A stretch of 64,000 nt of DNA from DATAGF01 sp963835685 (GTDB lineage: Bacteria > Actinomycetota > Thermoleophilia > Miltoncostaeales > Miltoncostaeaceae). Position numbers and translations under genes: made by a program. Positions 27,405-35,728 of this stretch are shown one piece after another; position 1 is the stretch's first letter; every line of letters starts with the position of its first letter. Below the pieces are notes generated by a model. The model made no database searches. It had not been told where the DNA came from and worked only from the letters and a program-made list of their open reading frames with translations. Where the stretch lies: contig CAWIGI010000010.1 in the NCBI GenBank assembly GCA_963835685.1, positions 1 to 64,000 of the forward strand. The letters are read 5' to 3'.

Positions 27405-28397
27405 GTGGCCGAGGCCCGCGCCGTCGAGGCGGAGCGGCTCGTGCGGATCTTCAAGGGCGGCATCCGGGCGGTCAACGGCGTCAACCTGATCGTCGAGCGC
27501 GGCGAGGTCTACGGGTTCCTGGGGCCGAACGGCGCCGGCAAGAGCACGACCGTGCGCATGCTGGCCACGCTCCTGCGCCCCACCGGAGGGCGCGCCCTCG
27601 TGGCCGGGCGGGACGTCGTGTCCGAGGCCGCGGCCGTGCGCCGCAGCATCGGCGTCGCCCTGCAGGACGCCGCCATCGACCCGTACATGACCGGCCGCGA
27701 GCTGCTGCACCTGCAGGCGGTGCTCCACGCCTTCCCGCGGGCGGTCGGGCGCGCGCGCGCCGTGGAGCTCCTCGAGCGGGTCAACCTCACCGCGGCGGCC
27801 GACCGTCGCGTCGCCACGTACTCCGGCGGGATGCGGCGGCGGCTCGACCTCGCCCTGGCGCTGGTGCACGAGCCGGAGGTGCTGTTCCTCGACGAGCCCA
27901 CGACCGGCCTCGACCCCATCTCGCGGCTCACCCTCTGGGAGGAGGTCCGGCGCCTGAACCGCGACTCCGGGACCACCGTCTTCCTCACGACCCAGTACCT
28001 GGAGGAGGCCGACCAGCTCGCCGGCCGCGTGGGCATCATCGACGGCGGCCGCATCGTGGCGGAGGGCACCCCGGCCGAGCTGAAGGCCCAGGTGGGCGAC
28101 CCGACCCTGAACGTGTCGCTCGCACGCCCCGAGGACGCGGACGTCGCGGCCGTGGCCCTGCGGCCGCTCGGCGAGCTCGTCCCGGCCCGCCCGGGGTGCC
28201 TCGCCGTGCGCCTGCCCGCCGGCGCGGCCGCCCTGCCCGCGGCGGTGCGGGCCCTCGACGATGCGGGGGTCAACGTCGCGGGCCTCGACCTCGCGCTGCC
28301 CACGCTCGACGACGTCTTCGTGGCGAAGACCGGCCGGCGGCTCGAGGCCGAGGCCGCGGGGGGCCCGGCGGGCGCGCCGGCGCCGTCGGCGGCGTGA
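27405..28397 (+). CDS. ABC exporter ATP-binding protein (DrrA-like)
   Basis: 330 residues. Walker A GPNGAGKSTT, Q-loop VALQDAAIDPYMTG, signature YSGGMRRRLDLA, Walker B VLFLDEPTTGLDP, H-loop TTQYLEEADQLAGRVGII, and a C-terminal extension of about 90 residues (DVAAVALRPLGELV) like the DrrA group of drug exporters. The GTG at 27405 is chosen because GGGGAGG lies 8 nt before it; the GTG three codons earlier overlaps that site. The stop overlaps permease 1 (GTGA). Confidence 0.93.
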   Translation: MAEARAVEAERLVRIFKGGIRAVNGVNLIVERGEVYGFLGPNGAGKSTTVRMLATLLRPTGGRALVAGRDVVSEAAAVRRSIGVALQDAAIDPYMTGRELLHLQAVLHAFPRAVGRARAVELLERVNLTAAADRRVATYSGGMRRRLDLALALVHEPEVLFLDEPTTGLDPISRLTLWEEVRRLNRDSGTTVFLTTQYLEEADQLAGRVGIIDGGRIVAEGTPAELKAQVGDPTLNVSLARPEDADVAAVALRPLGELVPARPGCLAVRLPAGAAALPAAVRALDDAGVNVAGLDLALPTLDDVFVAKTGRRLEAEAAGGPAGAPAPSAA

Positions 28398-29173
28398 CCC
28401 TCGCGCTGCGGCAGACCGGGGCGCTCGCCTGGCGCTCGGTGCTCGGCACCGTGCGCACGCCCCAGGCCCTCTTCCCCAGCCTCTTCTTCCCGCTGGTCCT
28501 GATGGCGATCTTCACCGGGTCCTTCGGCAACGCGCCGGGCACGATCCCCGGCTTCCCGCCGGTGCGCGGGTTCGTCAACTTCGCGGTCGCCGGGGCCATC
28601 GTCCAGGGCATCCTCATCGGCGGGACGAGCGCCGGCGCCGCCTTCGCCCTGGACATCGAGGGCGGGTTCTTCGACCGCCTGGTGGCCTCGCCGGTGTCGC
28701 GGCTGGCGATCCTGACGGGCCGTCTGGGCGGGGGGGTGACGCTCGCGATGGCCCAGGCCGTCCTCTTCCTCGGGGTCGCCGCGGCGTTCGGCGCGCGGGT
28801 CGAAGGCGGCGTCGCGGGCATCGCGATCCTGCTGGTGCTGGCCTGCCTGATGGCGGTCGCGGTGAGCGGGCTGGGGGTCGTGCTGGCGCTGCGCACCGGC
28901 TCGGCCGAGGCCGTGCAGGGCACGTTTCCGCTGTTCTTCGCGCTGCTCTTCTTCTCGTCGGCGTTCTTCCCCCGCGAGACCATGACCGGCTGGTTCCGGA
29001 CCGTCGCCGACCTCAACCCGATCTCGTACCTCGTCGAGGCCATGCGCGACCTGGTGATCACCGGTGTGGAGCTGCGCCCGACGCTGATCGGCCTGGGCGT
29101 GGTGGTGGCGCTGGCGGCGGCGGCGGTGACCGCGAGCTACCTGGCGTTCCGACGTCGCCTGGCGGCGACCTGA
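28394..29173 (+). CDS. ABC-2 type permease 1
   Basis: 259 residues, six membrane helices in the ABC-2 (DrrB/NodJ) arrangement: a cytosolic start, ALFPSLFFPLVLMAIFTGSF, the amphipathic GGFFDRLVASPVSRLAILTG, GLGVVLALRTGSAEAVQGTF and the conserved NPISYLVEAMRDLVI near the end. It pairs with permease 2 to form a heterodimeric channel driven by the ATPase just upstream. Substrate unknown. GTGA overlap with the ATPase gene, TGATG overlap with permease 2. Confidence 0.9.
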   Translation: MTLALRQTGALAWRSVLGTVRTPQALFPSLFFPLVLMAIFTGSFGNAPGTIPGFPPVRGFVNFAVAGAIVQGILIGGTSAGAAFALDIEGGFFDRLVASPVSRLAILTGRLGGGVTLAMAQAVLFLGVAAAFGARVEGGVAGIAILLVLACLMAVAVSGLGVVLALRTGSAEAVQGTFPLFFALLFFSSAFFPRETMTGWFRTVADLNPISYLVEAMRDLVITGVELRPTLIGLGVVVALAAAAVTASYLAFRRRLAAT

Positions 29174-29946
29174 TGGGGCTCCGCCACGGGCTCGCGGTCA
29201 GCGCCGGGCTCGCCTGGCGCAGCCTGATCCTGGTGCGGCGCATGCCGTCGGTGTTCCTGCCGTCGCTGATCATGCCGCTCTTCATCCTCATCGCCACGGC
29301 CGGCGCGTTCCGCGGCATCTCGCTGCTGCCCCAGTTCGCGGGCGCCTCGTACCTGGCGTTCACGATCCCGCTCGCCCTGGTCATGGGCGCCGGCTTCGCC
29401 GGCATGAACGCCGGCATGACCCTCGCGCGCGACATCGAGGGCGGCTTCGCCGACCGCCTGGTGGTGAGCCCCGCGCCGCGCATCACGCTGATCGCCGGAC
29501 CGCTGGTGGCGGCCGGCCTGCGGAGCCTCTTCACCACCACCGTGGTCCTCATCGCCGGCCTGATCGGCGGCGTCGGGCTGCCGGGGGTCGTCAACACCGC
29601 CGCGCTCTACCTGCTGGGGGTGGGGTTCTCGGCGGCCTCGGCCTGCTGGGCGATGGGCGTCGCCCTGCGCACCCGCACGATCCAGGCCGCCCCCCTGATG
29701 CAGGTGGTGATCTTCCTGGCGGTGTTCACCTCCGTCGCGTACGCCCCCCGCGAGGTCCTGACGGGGTGGCTCGCGACGGTCGCGGACGTCAACCCGGTGA
29801 CCTACCTGCTCGAGGCGGCCCGCGCCGCCGAGCTCACCGGCCTCGGCTGGGACGCCCTGTGGCCCGCGCTGGTCGCGCTCGCGGCCCTCCTGGCCCTGCT
29901 CGGCACCTGGGCCGTGACCGGCCTCGCCACCCTCGGACGGAGATAG
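29173..29946 (+). CDS. ABC-2 type permease 2
   Basis: 257 residues, six membrane helices, a paralogue of permease 1 (GGFADRLVVSPAPRITLIAG; YAPREVLTGWLATVADVNPV; TYLLEAARAAELTG). Two different ABC-2 permeases plus one ATPase is the DrrAB or glycopeptide/lipid exporter layout. The O-methyltransferase gene follows 16 nt later and may share the transcript. Confidence 0.9.
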   Translation: MGLRHGLAVSAGLAWRSLILVRRMPSVFLPSLIMPLFILIATAGAFRGISLLPQFAGASYLAFTIPLALVMGAGFAGMNAGMTLARDIEGGFADRLVVSPAPRITLIAGPLVAAGLRSLFTTTVVLIAGLIGGVGLPGVVNTAALYLLGVGFSAASACWAMGVALRTRTIQAAPLMQVVIFLAVFTSVAYAPREVLTGWLATVADVNPVTYLLEAARAAELTGLGWDALWPALVALAALLALLGTWAVTGLATLGRR

Positions 29947-29962
29947 GAGCAGAGGAGAAGCC

Positions 29963-30616
29963 ATGGCACTCGACCGCCTGCCGATCGACGAGCCCCTCGC
30001 CGCCTACCTGGACGGGCTGGCCCGGGTGCCCCCGGACCTCGAGGAGCTCTACCGCGAGATGGAGGGCGACGAGTCGGCGCAGATGATGACCCACCCGGAC
30101 CTCGGCGCGCTGCTCGAGGCGCTCGTGCGGGCGACGGGGGGCCGCGCCGTGCTCGAGGTCGGCACCTTCGTGGGGACGTCCGCCGCCTGGATGGCGCGGG
30201 CGCTCGCGCCGGAGGGCCGCATCGACACGCTGGAGGCCGACGACGATCGGGCCGACCGCGCCGAGGCCTTCCTGGCGCGCGCCGGGCTCGCCGCGCGGGT
30301 GCGCGTGCACCGCGGCCCCGCCGCCGAGACGCTCCCGCTCCTGCCCGACGGCGGCTACGACCTCTGCTACATCGACGCCGACAAGGCCGGCTACCCGGCC
30401 TACCTCCGCCACGCCGTGCGGCTCGTGCGCCCCGGCGGGTTGATCCTGGCCGACAACGTCCTGAGCGGCGGGCGGGTCGCCCAGCCGCAGGGCGAGCGGG
30501 GCGAGAGCGCCGACGCCCTCGCCGAGTTCACCCGCGCCGCCGTCGACCACCCGCGCCTGGTGACCACCGTGCTCACGATCGGCGACGGGGTGTCGCTCAG
30601 CGCGGTCCTGCCCTGA
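29963..30616 (+). CDS. SAM-dependent O-methyltransferase, caffeoyl-CoA/catechol type
   Basis: 217 residues. VLEVGTFVGTSAAWMARAL is motif I, DTLEADDDRADRAEAFL follows, and YDLCYIDADKAGYPAYL carries the divalent-metal aspartates with a Lys typical of class I catechol-type enzymes; LILADNVLSGGRV and a C-terminal VLTIGDGVSLSAVLP complete the fold. It methylates a vicinal diol or similar small phenolic; the substrate is unknown. A good GAGGAG precedes the ATG. Being cistronic with an exporter suggests it may modify the exported compound, which is inference. Confidence 0.88.
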   Translation: MALDRLPIDEPLAAYLDGLARVPPDLEELYREMEGDESAQMMTHPDLGALLEALVRATGGRAVLEVGTFVGTSAAWMARALAPEGRIDTLEADDDRADRAEAFLARAGLAARVRVHRGPAAETLPLLPDGGYDLCYIDADKAGYPAYLRHAVRLVRPGGLILADNVLSGGRVAQPQGERGESADALAEFTRAAVDHPRLVTTVLTIGDGVSLSAVLP

Positions 30617-30630
30617 GGCGGACGCCTCAG
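30613..30630. terminator. Bidirectional hairpin over two convergent stop codons
   Basis: CTGAGGCG-GA-CGCCTCAG, a perfect 8-bp inverted repeat, contains the TGA of the methyltransferase and the reverse TGA of the small membrane gene. No T-run. Confidence 0.5.
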
Positions 30631-30818
30631 ACGCTCGTGCGGCGCTGGTACGAGCGCAGGGCGAACCATCCCGCGATGAAGATCACGAAGATCAGGGCGG
30701 CGACCTCGATCAGGCCGAACGCCAGCGCGACGAGCTCGACGATGAAGAGCACGATCGCGAGCGCGACCAGGGCGATCCCGATCCGCCGCCGCCGCGCCTC
30801 GTCCGCCGGTCGCTCCAC
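30627..30818 (-). CDS. Small two-helix membrane protein
   Basis: 63 residues. A charged N-terminus (ERPADEARRRR) is followed by two helices, IGIALVALAIVLFIVELVAL and LIEVAALIFVIFIAGWFAL, and a basic tail RSYQRRTSV. It has no recognised domain. GTG start at 30818; TACCCT stands 5 nt upstream on the minus strand. Real because the reading frame is hydrophobic and bounded by a hairpin on one side and a dispersed repeat on the other. Confidence 0.6.
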   Translation of the reverse strand: MERPADEARRRRIGIALVALAIVLFIVELVALAFGLIEVAALIFVIFIAGWFALRSYQRRTSV

Positions 30819-30831
30819 AGGTCAGGGTACC

Positions 30832-30882
30832 TCAGCCCCTCGGACGGCGCGCCCCGCCGTAGGCGGACGGGAGAGGGGCGAG
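30832..30882 (-). repeat. Dispersed palindromic repeat, copy 3 (inverted)
   Basis: On the minus strand it reads CTCGCCCCTCTCCCGTCCGC, then CTACGGCGGGGCGCGCCG and TCCGAGGGGCTGA. Same element as 17158-17216, here between the divergent small membrane gene and the glucosaminidase gene. Confidence 0.75.
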
Positions 30883-30945
30883 GGCAGCCGACCCGTGACA
30901 TGGGCACGCGGGCTCCGCCCGCACGGTCGCCTACACTCCCCGCCG

Positions 30946-32025
30946 ATGCGCGCCCGCCGCCTGCTCGCCGCCCTCGCCGGAGCCGCCGCCCTCGGCGCGG
31001 CCGGCGCCCCGGCCGCACCGGCCCAGGAGCTCGCCGGGGTGGTGCAGCACATGGCCTGCGTGGCGCCCGACGATGCGGCGGGCATCGACGCGATGCTGGC
31101 GCGCGCGTCCAGCCCCCTCGCCGGCGAGGGCGCGACGTTCGTCTCGGAGTCGCTCCGCGCCGGCATCGATCCCCGGGCGCTGGTGGCGATCGCGGCCCAC
31201 GAGACGATGCTCGAGACCTACGGTCCCTCGCAGGAGATCAACAACGCCTTCGGCCTCGGCCCCGGGTGGGCCTTCGCTTCCGAGCGGGACGCGATCGCCC
31301 GCGCCGCGGCCGCGCTGGCCGAGCTCTACCTTCCCGAGGGCCGCACGACGCTGGCCGCGATCGGCTCCAAGTGGGCGCCGATCGGGGCGGCCAACGACCC
31401 GGCCGGCCTGAACCGGAACTGGACGCGGGGCGTCGGGACCTACTACGCCGCCCTGGGCGGCGACCCCGGCCTCCCGATCCTGGCGTCGGCGCAGGCGTCC
31501 TCGCCCGGTTGCGCCGGCGGGGCGGCCGCCCTCGGCGGCGCCGTCGCCGCACCGCAGCTCCCCGACGGGCCGCCGGTCGTCACGGCCTGGGGCGGCGCCC
31601 CGCCCGCGCGCGGCCCGTCCGCCCCCCACGGCTACGTCTTCCCGCTCGCGCTCCCGGTCGGCGGCGCGGCGGTCTACGGCGCCGCGATGCCGGGGGCATG
31701 CTCGGCCGGCGGCTCCCGCTGCGGCGTGACGGTCGCCTCGGCGGCCGGCGCCCACGTCGTCGCATCCGTCGCCGGGGCGCTGCGCGCCGCCGCGCCCGCC
31801 GAGGCCGAGGAGGGCATCGCGTTCTGGGTCGAGACCGCCGGAGGCGACCGGATCGGCTACGGCCCGCTCGCCGCCTACGCCTCCGGTATCGCCGAGGGCG
31901 CGGCCGTCGCCGCCGGGCAGCCGCTCGGCACGAGCGCGGGCACGGTGCGCATCGCCTGGGAGCGCCGGGGCGGGCGCCTCGACCCCTTCCCGCTCCTCGA
32001 GGCCACCCGCCCACCCTCGGGATGA
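30946..32025 (+). CDS. Exported glucosaminidase-like protein with a degenerate LytM-like domain
   Basis: 359 residues: signal peptide (LLAALAGAAALGAAGAPAAP) and a mannosyl-glycoprotein endo-N-acetylglucosaminidase/FlgJ-like domain at about 60-170. In that domain FVSESLRAGIDPRALVAIAA is followed by HET, where the Glu is the likely catalytic residue, and by INNAFGLGPGW. A C-terminal part (225-355) has the outline of an M23/LytM domain (GYVFPLALPVGG, VTVASAAGAHVVASVAGALR, GEGAAVAAGQPLG-like). It lacks both zinc histidine motifs: the usual HLHFE position reads VRIAWE. So it probably cuts glycan strands and uses the second domain for binding. TACACT lies 8 nt before the ATG. Confidence 0.75.
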   Translation: MRARRLLAALAGAAALGAAGAPAAPAQELAGVVQHMACVAPDDAAGIDAMLARASSPLAGEGATFVSESLRAGIDPRALVAIAAHETMLETYGPSQEINNAFGLGPGWAFASERDAIARAAAALAELYLPEGRTTLAAIGSKWAPIGAANDPAGLNRNWTRGVGTYYAALGGDPGLPILASAQASSPGCAGGAAALGGAVAAPQLPDGPPVVTAWGGAPPARGPSAPHGYVFPLALPVGGAAVYGAAMPGACSAGGSRCGVTVASAAGAHVVASVAGALRAAAPAEAEEGIAFWVETAGGDRIGYGPLAAYASGIAEGAAVAAGQPLGTSAGTVRIAWERRGGRLDPFPLLEATRPPSG

Positions 32026-32408
32026 CCGGCGCGGCGGCGGACGCTCCGCCGCCGCAGCTCGCCGAGTTCGTGGCGCTCTACCGCGCCGGGCGCTTCTTCG
32101 ACGCGCACGAGGTGCTGGAGGCGGCGTGGCGGCGATCGGACGAGCCGCCGATGCGCTTCCTGCACGGGCTCATCCAATGGGCCGTGGCCTTCGAGCACCA
32201 CCGGCGTGGCAACGCGCACGGCGCGCGCGTCCTGCTCGACCGCGCGTGGAGCCGCCTCGACGGCGCCCCCGACGGCTACATGGGGCTCGACCTGTCCGCC
32301 TGGCGGGCGGCCCAGCCCGTCCTCGCCGATGCGTTCGCCCGCTGGGAGGCCGGGGGGCCCCGGCCGGCGGTGGTGGCGCCGCCGCTCGGCTCGGCCGGAG
32401 TAGGCTGA
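32022..32408 (+). CDS. DUF309-domain protein
   Basis: 128 residues. The DUF309 helical core is clear: FVALYRAGRFFDAHEVLEAA, WRRSDEPPMRFLHGLIQWAV and AFEHHRRGNAHGARVLLDRA. The conserved AHEvLE and GLIQ motifs and histidines suggest a small helical bundle; the molecular function of the family is not established. ATGA overlap with the glucosaminidase gene, and the oxidoreductase starts 8 nt later, so the three are probably one transcript. Confidence 0.82.
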   Translation: MTGAAADAPPPQLAEFVALYRAGRFFDAHEVLEAAWRRSDEPPMRFLHGLIQWAVAFEHHRRGNAHGARVLLDRAWSRLDGAPDGYMGLDLSAWRAAQPVLADAFARWEAGGPRPAVVAPPLGSAGVG

Positions 32409-32416
32409 GGCCCGCC

Positions 32417-33421
32417 ATGAACGCCGTCGTCCTGCGCGAGACCGGAGGCCCGGAGGTCCTGCGCCTCGACTCGGCTCCCGACCCCGAGGCCGGGCCCGGC
32501 GAGGTCGTCCTCGCCCTGCGGACCGCCGCCCTCAACCGGCGCGACGTCTTCCTGCGCAAGGGCATCGCCCCGAGCCCGCTGCCCGTGATCCCCGGATCGG
32601 ACGGGGCGGGGGTCGTGCGGTCGCTCGGCGCCGGCGTCTCGGGCCTCTCGGAGGGCGACGAGGTCATCATCCTCCCGTCGCTGGGCTGGGGCGGCGGCGA
32701 GGACGCGCCCGAGCCCGGCTTCCGGATCCTCGGCGGTCCGGACGACGGCACCTACGCGGAGCTCATCGGCATCCCGGCCGCCAACGTCTTCCCGCGCCCG
32801 TCGCGGCTGTCCTGGGAGGAGTCGGCGGCGCTGCCGCTGGCCGGCCTGACGGCCTACCGCGCGCTCGTCAGCCGGGCCCGCATCCGCCCCGGTGAGACCG
32901 TCCTCGTGATCGGCATCGGCGGCGGGGTCGCGACCTTCGCCCTGCACATCGCGCGGTCCGCCGGCTGCCGCGTGATCGTCTCCTCCTCGTCCCGGGAGAA
33001 GCTCGACCGCGCCCGCGAGCTCGGCGCCGCCGGGGGCGTCGACTACACGGCGGGCGAGTGGCCGGCGGCCGTGCGGGAGCTGACGGGCGGCCGCGGCGCC
33101 GACGTCGTCGTGGACTCGGTCGGAACGACCTGGGCCGACAGCATCGCCTGCCTGCGCCCGGGCGGGCGCGTCGTGGTGTTCGGGGGCACGGGCGGTGGGG
33201 TGGTGGAGCTTGCCGTGCGCCCGGTGACGGTGGGCCAGGTCTCCCTGCTGGGGACGACCATGGGGAGCCCGCGCGACTTCGCCGGGCTGCTGGCCGCCAT
33301 CGAGCACGCGTCGTGGACCCCCGTCATCGACAGCGTCCGCCCGCTCGCCGAGGCGGCCGAGGCCCACGCGCGCGAGGAGGCCGGCGACCACTTCGGCAAG
33401 CTCGTCCTCTCGATCGGGTAG
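32417..33421 (+). CDS. Zinc-free MDR-type alcohol dehydrogenase / quinone oxidoreductase
   Basis: 334 residues of the medium-chain dehydrogenase superfamily. GroES-like N-terminal domain (LRTAALNRRDVFLRKGIAP, VIPGSDGAGVVRSLGAGVSG) and Rossmann domain (VLVIGIGGGVATFALHIARS, GGVDYTAGEW, GADVVVDSVGTTWADSIACL). The structural-zinc cysteine cluster and catalytic Cys/His pair are absent, which points to the quinone oxidoreductase/enoyl reductase branch using NADPH. Substrate unknown. Confidence 0.88.
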   Translation: MNAVVLRETGGPEVLRLDSAPDPEAGPGEVVLALRTAALNRRDVFLRKGIAPSPLPVIPGSDGAGVVRSLGAGVSGLSEGDEVIILPSLGWGGGEDAPEPGFRILGGPDDGTYAELIGIPAANVFPRPSRLSWEESAALPLAGLTAYRALVSRARIRPGETVLVIGIGGGVATFALHIARSAGCRVIVSSSSREKLDRARELGAAGGVDYTAGEWPAAVRELTGGRGADVVVDSVGTTWADSIACLRPGGRVVVFGGTGGGVVELAVRPVTVGQVSLLGTTMGSPRDFAGLLAAIEHASWTPVIDSVRPLAEAAEAHAREEAGDHFGKLVLSIG

Positions 33422-34130
33422 GCCGCAGGGCGCCATCGCCGCCCTGGTCCTGGGCGCGGCGCGGCGCGAGATCGGCCGGCGGGCGGCCGCCGGCCGGGAC
33501 GACCCCGCGCTCGAGCTCGAGGCCCTCGCCGCGGCGCTCGAGGCCGATCCCGCGGCGCGGGCGGCGCTGGCTGAGGCCGAGGCCGCCCGCCGTCCGGCCG
33601 AGCTCCTCGCGGCGGGGCCGCCGCCCGGCGCCCGCGCCCTTCGCGAGCGCCGCGCCGCGGAGGCCCATCGCGCGGCGGGCGAGCTCCTGCTGGCGGGGGA
33701 GCTGGTCGCCGACGGCGCCGGGCGGGTGAGGCTTCCCGGCTTCGGCGGGTCAACCTGGCGCGCGATCGCGCTGTTGCGCTCGGGGGCGGAGGGGCCGGAG
33801 CGGCGCCTGGCGGAGGCGCTCGCCGCGGAGCCGGCCTCGGACCTCGGCTCCGCGGCGCCCGGCTTCATGGGCGGCCTGCGCGCCGACCCGCGCCTCCTCG
33901 AGGCGGCCCGCCTGCTCCACGCCCTCGAGGCCGTGCGCCAGGACGCCCGCAACGCCCTCCTGGCCGCGGCGGCGGCCCTCGTCTCGGCCGTCGAACGCCG
34001 GCCACGAGGACAGCGCGGACATCCTGCGCGCCGACTGCGCCGCGCTCGAGGTCCGCATCGCCGAGATCGACGAGGCCATCGAGGATGCGTGGCGGGCCGG
34101 TGTGCGTCAGGCTGCCGCAACCGCCGACTG
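33422..34130 (+). pseudogene. Alanine-rich coding-like region with a frameshift and no clear start
   Basis: One frame is open and codon-biased from about 33432 (AIAALVLGAARREIGRRAAA) to near 33990, through RVRLPGFGGSTWRAIALLRS and ADPRLLEAARLLHALEAVRQ. It has no ATG/GTG/TTG before the GTG at 33726. Around 33990-34000 the coding signal moves one base to GHEDSADILRADCAALEVRI and ends at TGA 34128-34130. Composition and helical character suggest one protein of about 230 residues, broken at both ends. No family is recognised. It could be a degenerate gene or an assembly error plus an unusual start. Confidence 0.45.
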
Positions 34131-34157
34131 ACCGGCTGCCCGAGAATTGGAGGCGCC

Positions 34158-34580
34158 GTGCCCGGACCCGCAGGCGTCGTCGTCGAGTGCTTCCGCCGCA
34201 TGTACGGGGAGGGGGACCTCGACGCGGCCGATGAGCTCGTCGCCGAGGACTACGTCAACCACGAGGCCGCGGCGGGCCGCTCGGGGGGCCGGCAGGGGAT
34301 GCGCGAGACGATGGCGTGGCTGCGCGAGGCGTTCGCCGACCTGACGTTCGACGTCGAGGACGTGATCGAGGACGGCGGCGTGGTCGTCATCCGCGCGACC
34401 ATGAGCGGCAGGCACGTGGGGGCGGCGGGCCCCCTGGCCTCCTTCCCGGTCACGAACCGGGAGTTCTGCGTCCAGCACATCCACATCTTCCGCGTCGCCG
34501 GCGGGCTGATCGCCGAGCACTGGGCGTGCCGCGACGACCTCGGCCACCTGCGCCAGCTCGGCCTGCTGCCGGGAGGCTGA
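34158..34580 (+). CDS. SnoaL-like ester cyclase family protein
   Basis: 140 residues, a cone-shaped alpha/beta barrel of the SnoaL/ester cyclase family: VVVECFRRMYGEGDLDAADE, the hallmark DYVNHEAA, then MRETMAWLREAFADLTFDVE, DGGVVVIRATMSGRHVGAAG and HIHIFRVAGGLIAEHWACRD. Members range from polyketide cyclases to uncharacterised small-molecule enzymes. GTG at 34158 follows TTGGAGG with a short spacer. No polyketide genes are near. Confidence 0.8.
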   Translation: MPGPAGVVVECFRRMYGEGDLDAADELVAEDYVNHEAAAGRSGGRQGMRETMAWLREAFADLTFDVEDVIEDGGVVVIRATMSGRHVGAAGPLASFPVTNREFCVQHIHIFRVAGGLIAEHWACRDDLGHLRQLGLLPGG

Positions 34581-34602
34581 CCGGCGCGATCGGGCGCGGC
34601 AC

Positions 34603-34608
34603 TAGGAT
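34603..34608 (+). promoter_or_regulatory. -10 box before the M42 peptidase
   Basis: TAGGAT, 7 nt before the GTG at 34616; no Shine-Dalgarno. Confidence 0.4.
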
Positions 34609-34615
34609 CGCCGCC

Positions 34616-35638
34616 GTGGACATGGACCTCCTCACCGCCCTGGCCGAGGCGGGCGGCCCGCCCGGGCGCGAGGAGCGGGTGCGCGCCGTCGTCGAGCCCG
34701 AGCTCTCCGTCCTGTGCGACCGGGTCGAGCGCGACCCGCTCGGGGGCCTCATCGGCGTGCGCGGCCAGGGCGAGCGGCGGCTGATGCTCGCCGCCCACAT
34801 GGACGAGATCGGCCTGATGGTCACCCACGTCAACGACCGCGGCTTCGTGCGGGTCATCCCGCTCGGCGGCTGGGACGCCCGCACCCTACTGAGCCAGCGC
34901 GTGCTCGTCCACGGCCGCGAGGACCTCGAGGGCGTCGTCGGCACCACGCCGGTCCACCTGCTGGAGGTGGAGGACCGGCGCAAAGTGCCCGAGCTGGCCG
35001 ATCTCGCCGTCGACGTCGGCCTGCCCGCGGAGCGCGTGCGCGAGCTCGTGCGGGCGGGGGACGTCGTCACGCGCGTGCGGGACGTCCGGCGCCTGGGCGA
35101 CCTCGTCACGGGCAAGAGTCTCGACGACCGGGTCGGCCTGCTCGTGATGATCGAGGCCCTGCGCGCCGCGGGCCCGTCGCCCGCGCAGGTGATCGCCGCG
35201 GCGACGGTGCAGGAGGAGGTCGGCCTGCGCGGCGCGCGCGTGGCGGCGGCCCGCGTACGGCCCCACGTCGCGCTGGCGATCGACACGTGCCCCGCGAACG
35301 ACGGCCCCGGCACCCCGCCCTCGGGCCCGACGACGCGCCTGGGCCAGGGCGCCGCCATCCGGGTCATGGACGCCAGCGCCATCGGCTCGCCGGCCCTGGT
35401 CGAGCTGCTGACGCGCATCGCCCAGGAGGCGGACATCCCCCACCAGTTCCACCTCGCCGACCGCGGAGGCACCGACACCGGGAGCCTCCAGCTCTCCGGC
35501 GACGGAGCGGTCGCCGGCTGCGTGTCGATCCCGGCCCGCTACGTCCACTCGAGCGTGGAGGCCGTCCACCCCGACGACGTGGACGCCTGCGTCCAGCTCG
35601 TCGCGGCCCTCATCGAGAGGGTCGGCGAGCTCCCCTAG
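34616..35638 (+). CDS. M42-family (tetrahedral aminopeptidase / cellulase M-like) peptidase
   Basis: 340 residues. Di-zinc ligands of the family are visible: His in LAAHMDEIGLMV, Asp in GKSLDDRVGLLVMIEAL, the catalytic Glu and zinc Glu in AATVQEEVGLRGARVAA, Asp in ALAIDTCPAND, and the last His in ARYVHSSVEAVHPDDVDA. The core starts DLLTALAEAGGPPGREERV. Expected to trim N-terminal residues from peptides in the cytosol. GTG at 34616 is favoured by the -10 box; an ATG two codons later is the alternative. Confidence 0.88.
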   Translation: MDMDLLTALAEAGGPPGREERVRAVVEPELSVLCDRVERDPLGGLIGVRGQGERRLMLAAHMDEIGLMVTHVNDRGFVRVIPLGGWDARTLLSQRVLVHGREDLEGVVGTTPVHLLEVEDRRKVPELADLAVDVGLPAERVRELVRAGDVVTRVRDVRRLGDLVTGKSLDDRVGLLVMIEALRAAGPSPAQVIAAATVQEEVGLRGARVAAARVRPHVALAIDTCPANDGPGTPPSGPTTRLGQGAAIRVMDASAIGSPALVELLTRIAQEADIPHQFHLADRGGTDTGSLQLSGDGAVAGCVSIPARYVHSSVEAVHPDDVDACVQLVAALIERVGELP

Positions 35639-35728
35639 ACCGTATGGAGCGCCGGGCTCGTGCCGGCGCCCCGCTCATGCGTGATCGTGGGTTGCCGCCG
35701 GGACAGGCCCGGCGGTAGAGCCACAGTC

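Noticed and set aside
27405..30616. A secondary-metabolite gene cluster around the ABC exporter and O-methyltransferase
   Set aside because: No polyketide, peptide or terpene synthesis enzymes are present; only an exporter and one modifying enzyme.
34158..34580. Polyketide cyclase
   Set aside because: The SnoaL-like fold alone does not show polyketide chemistry and no such genes are nearby.
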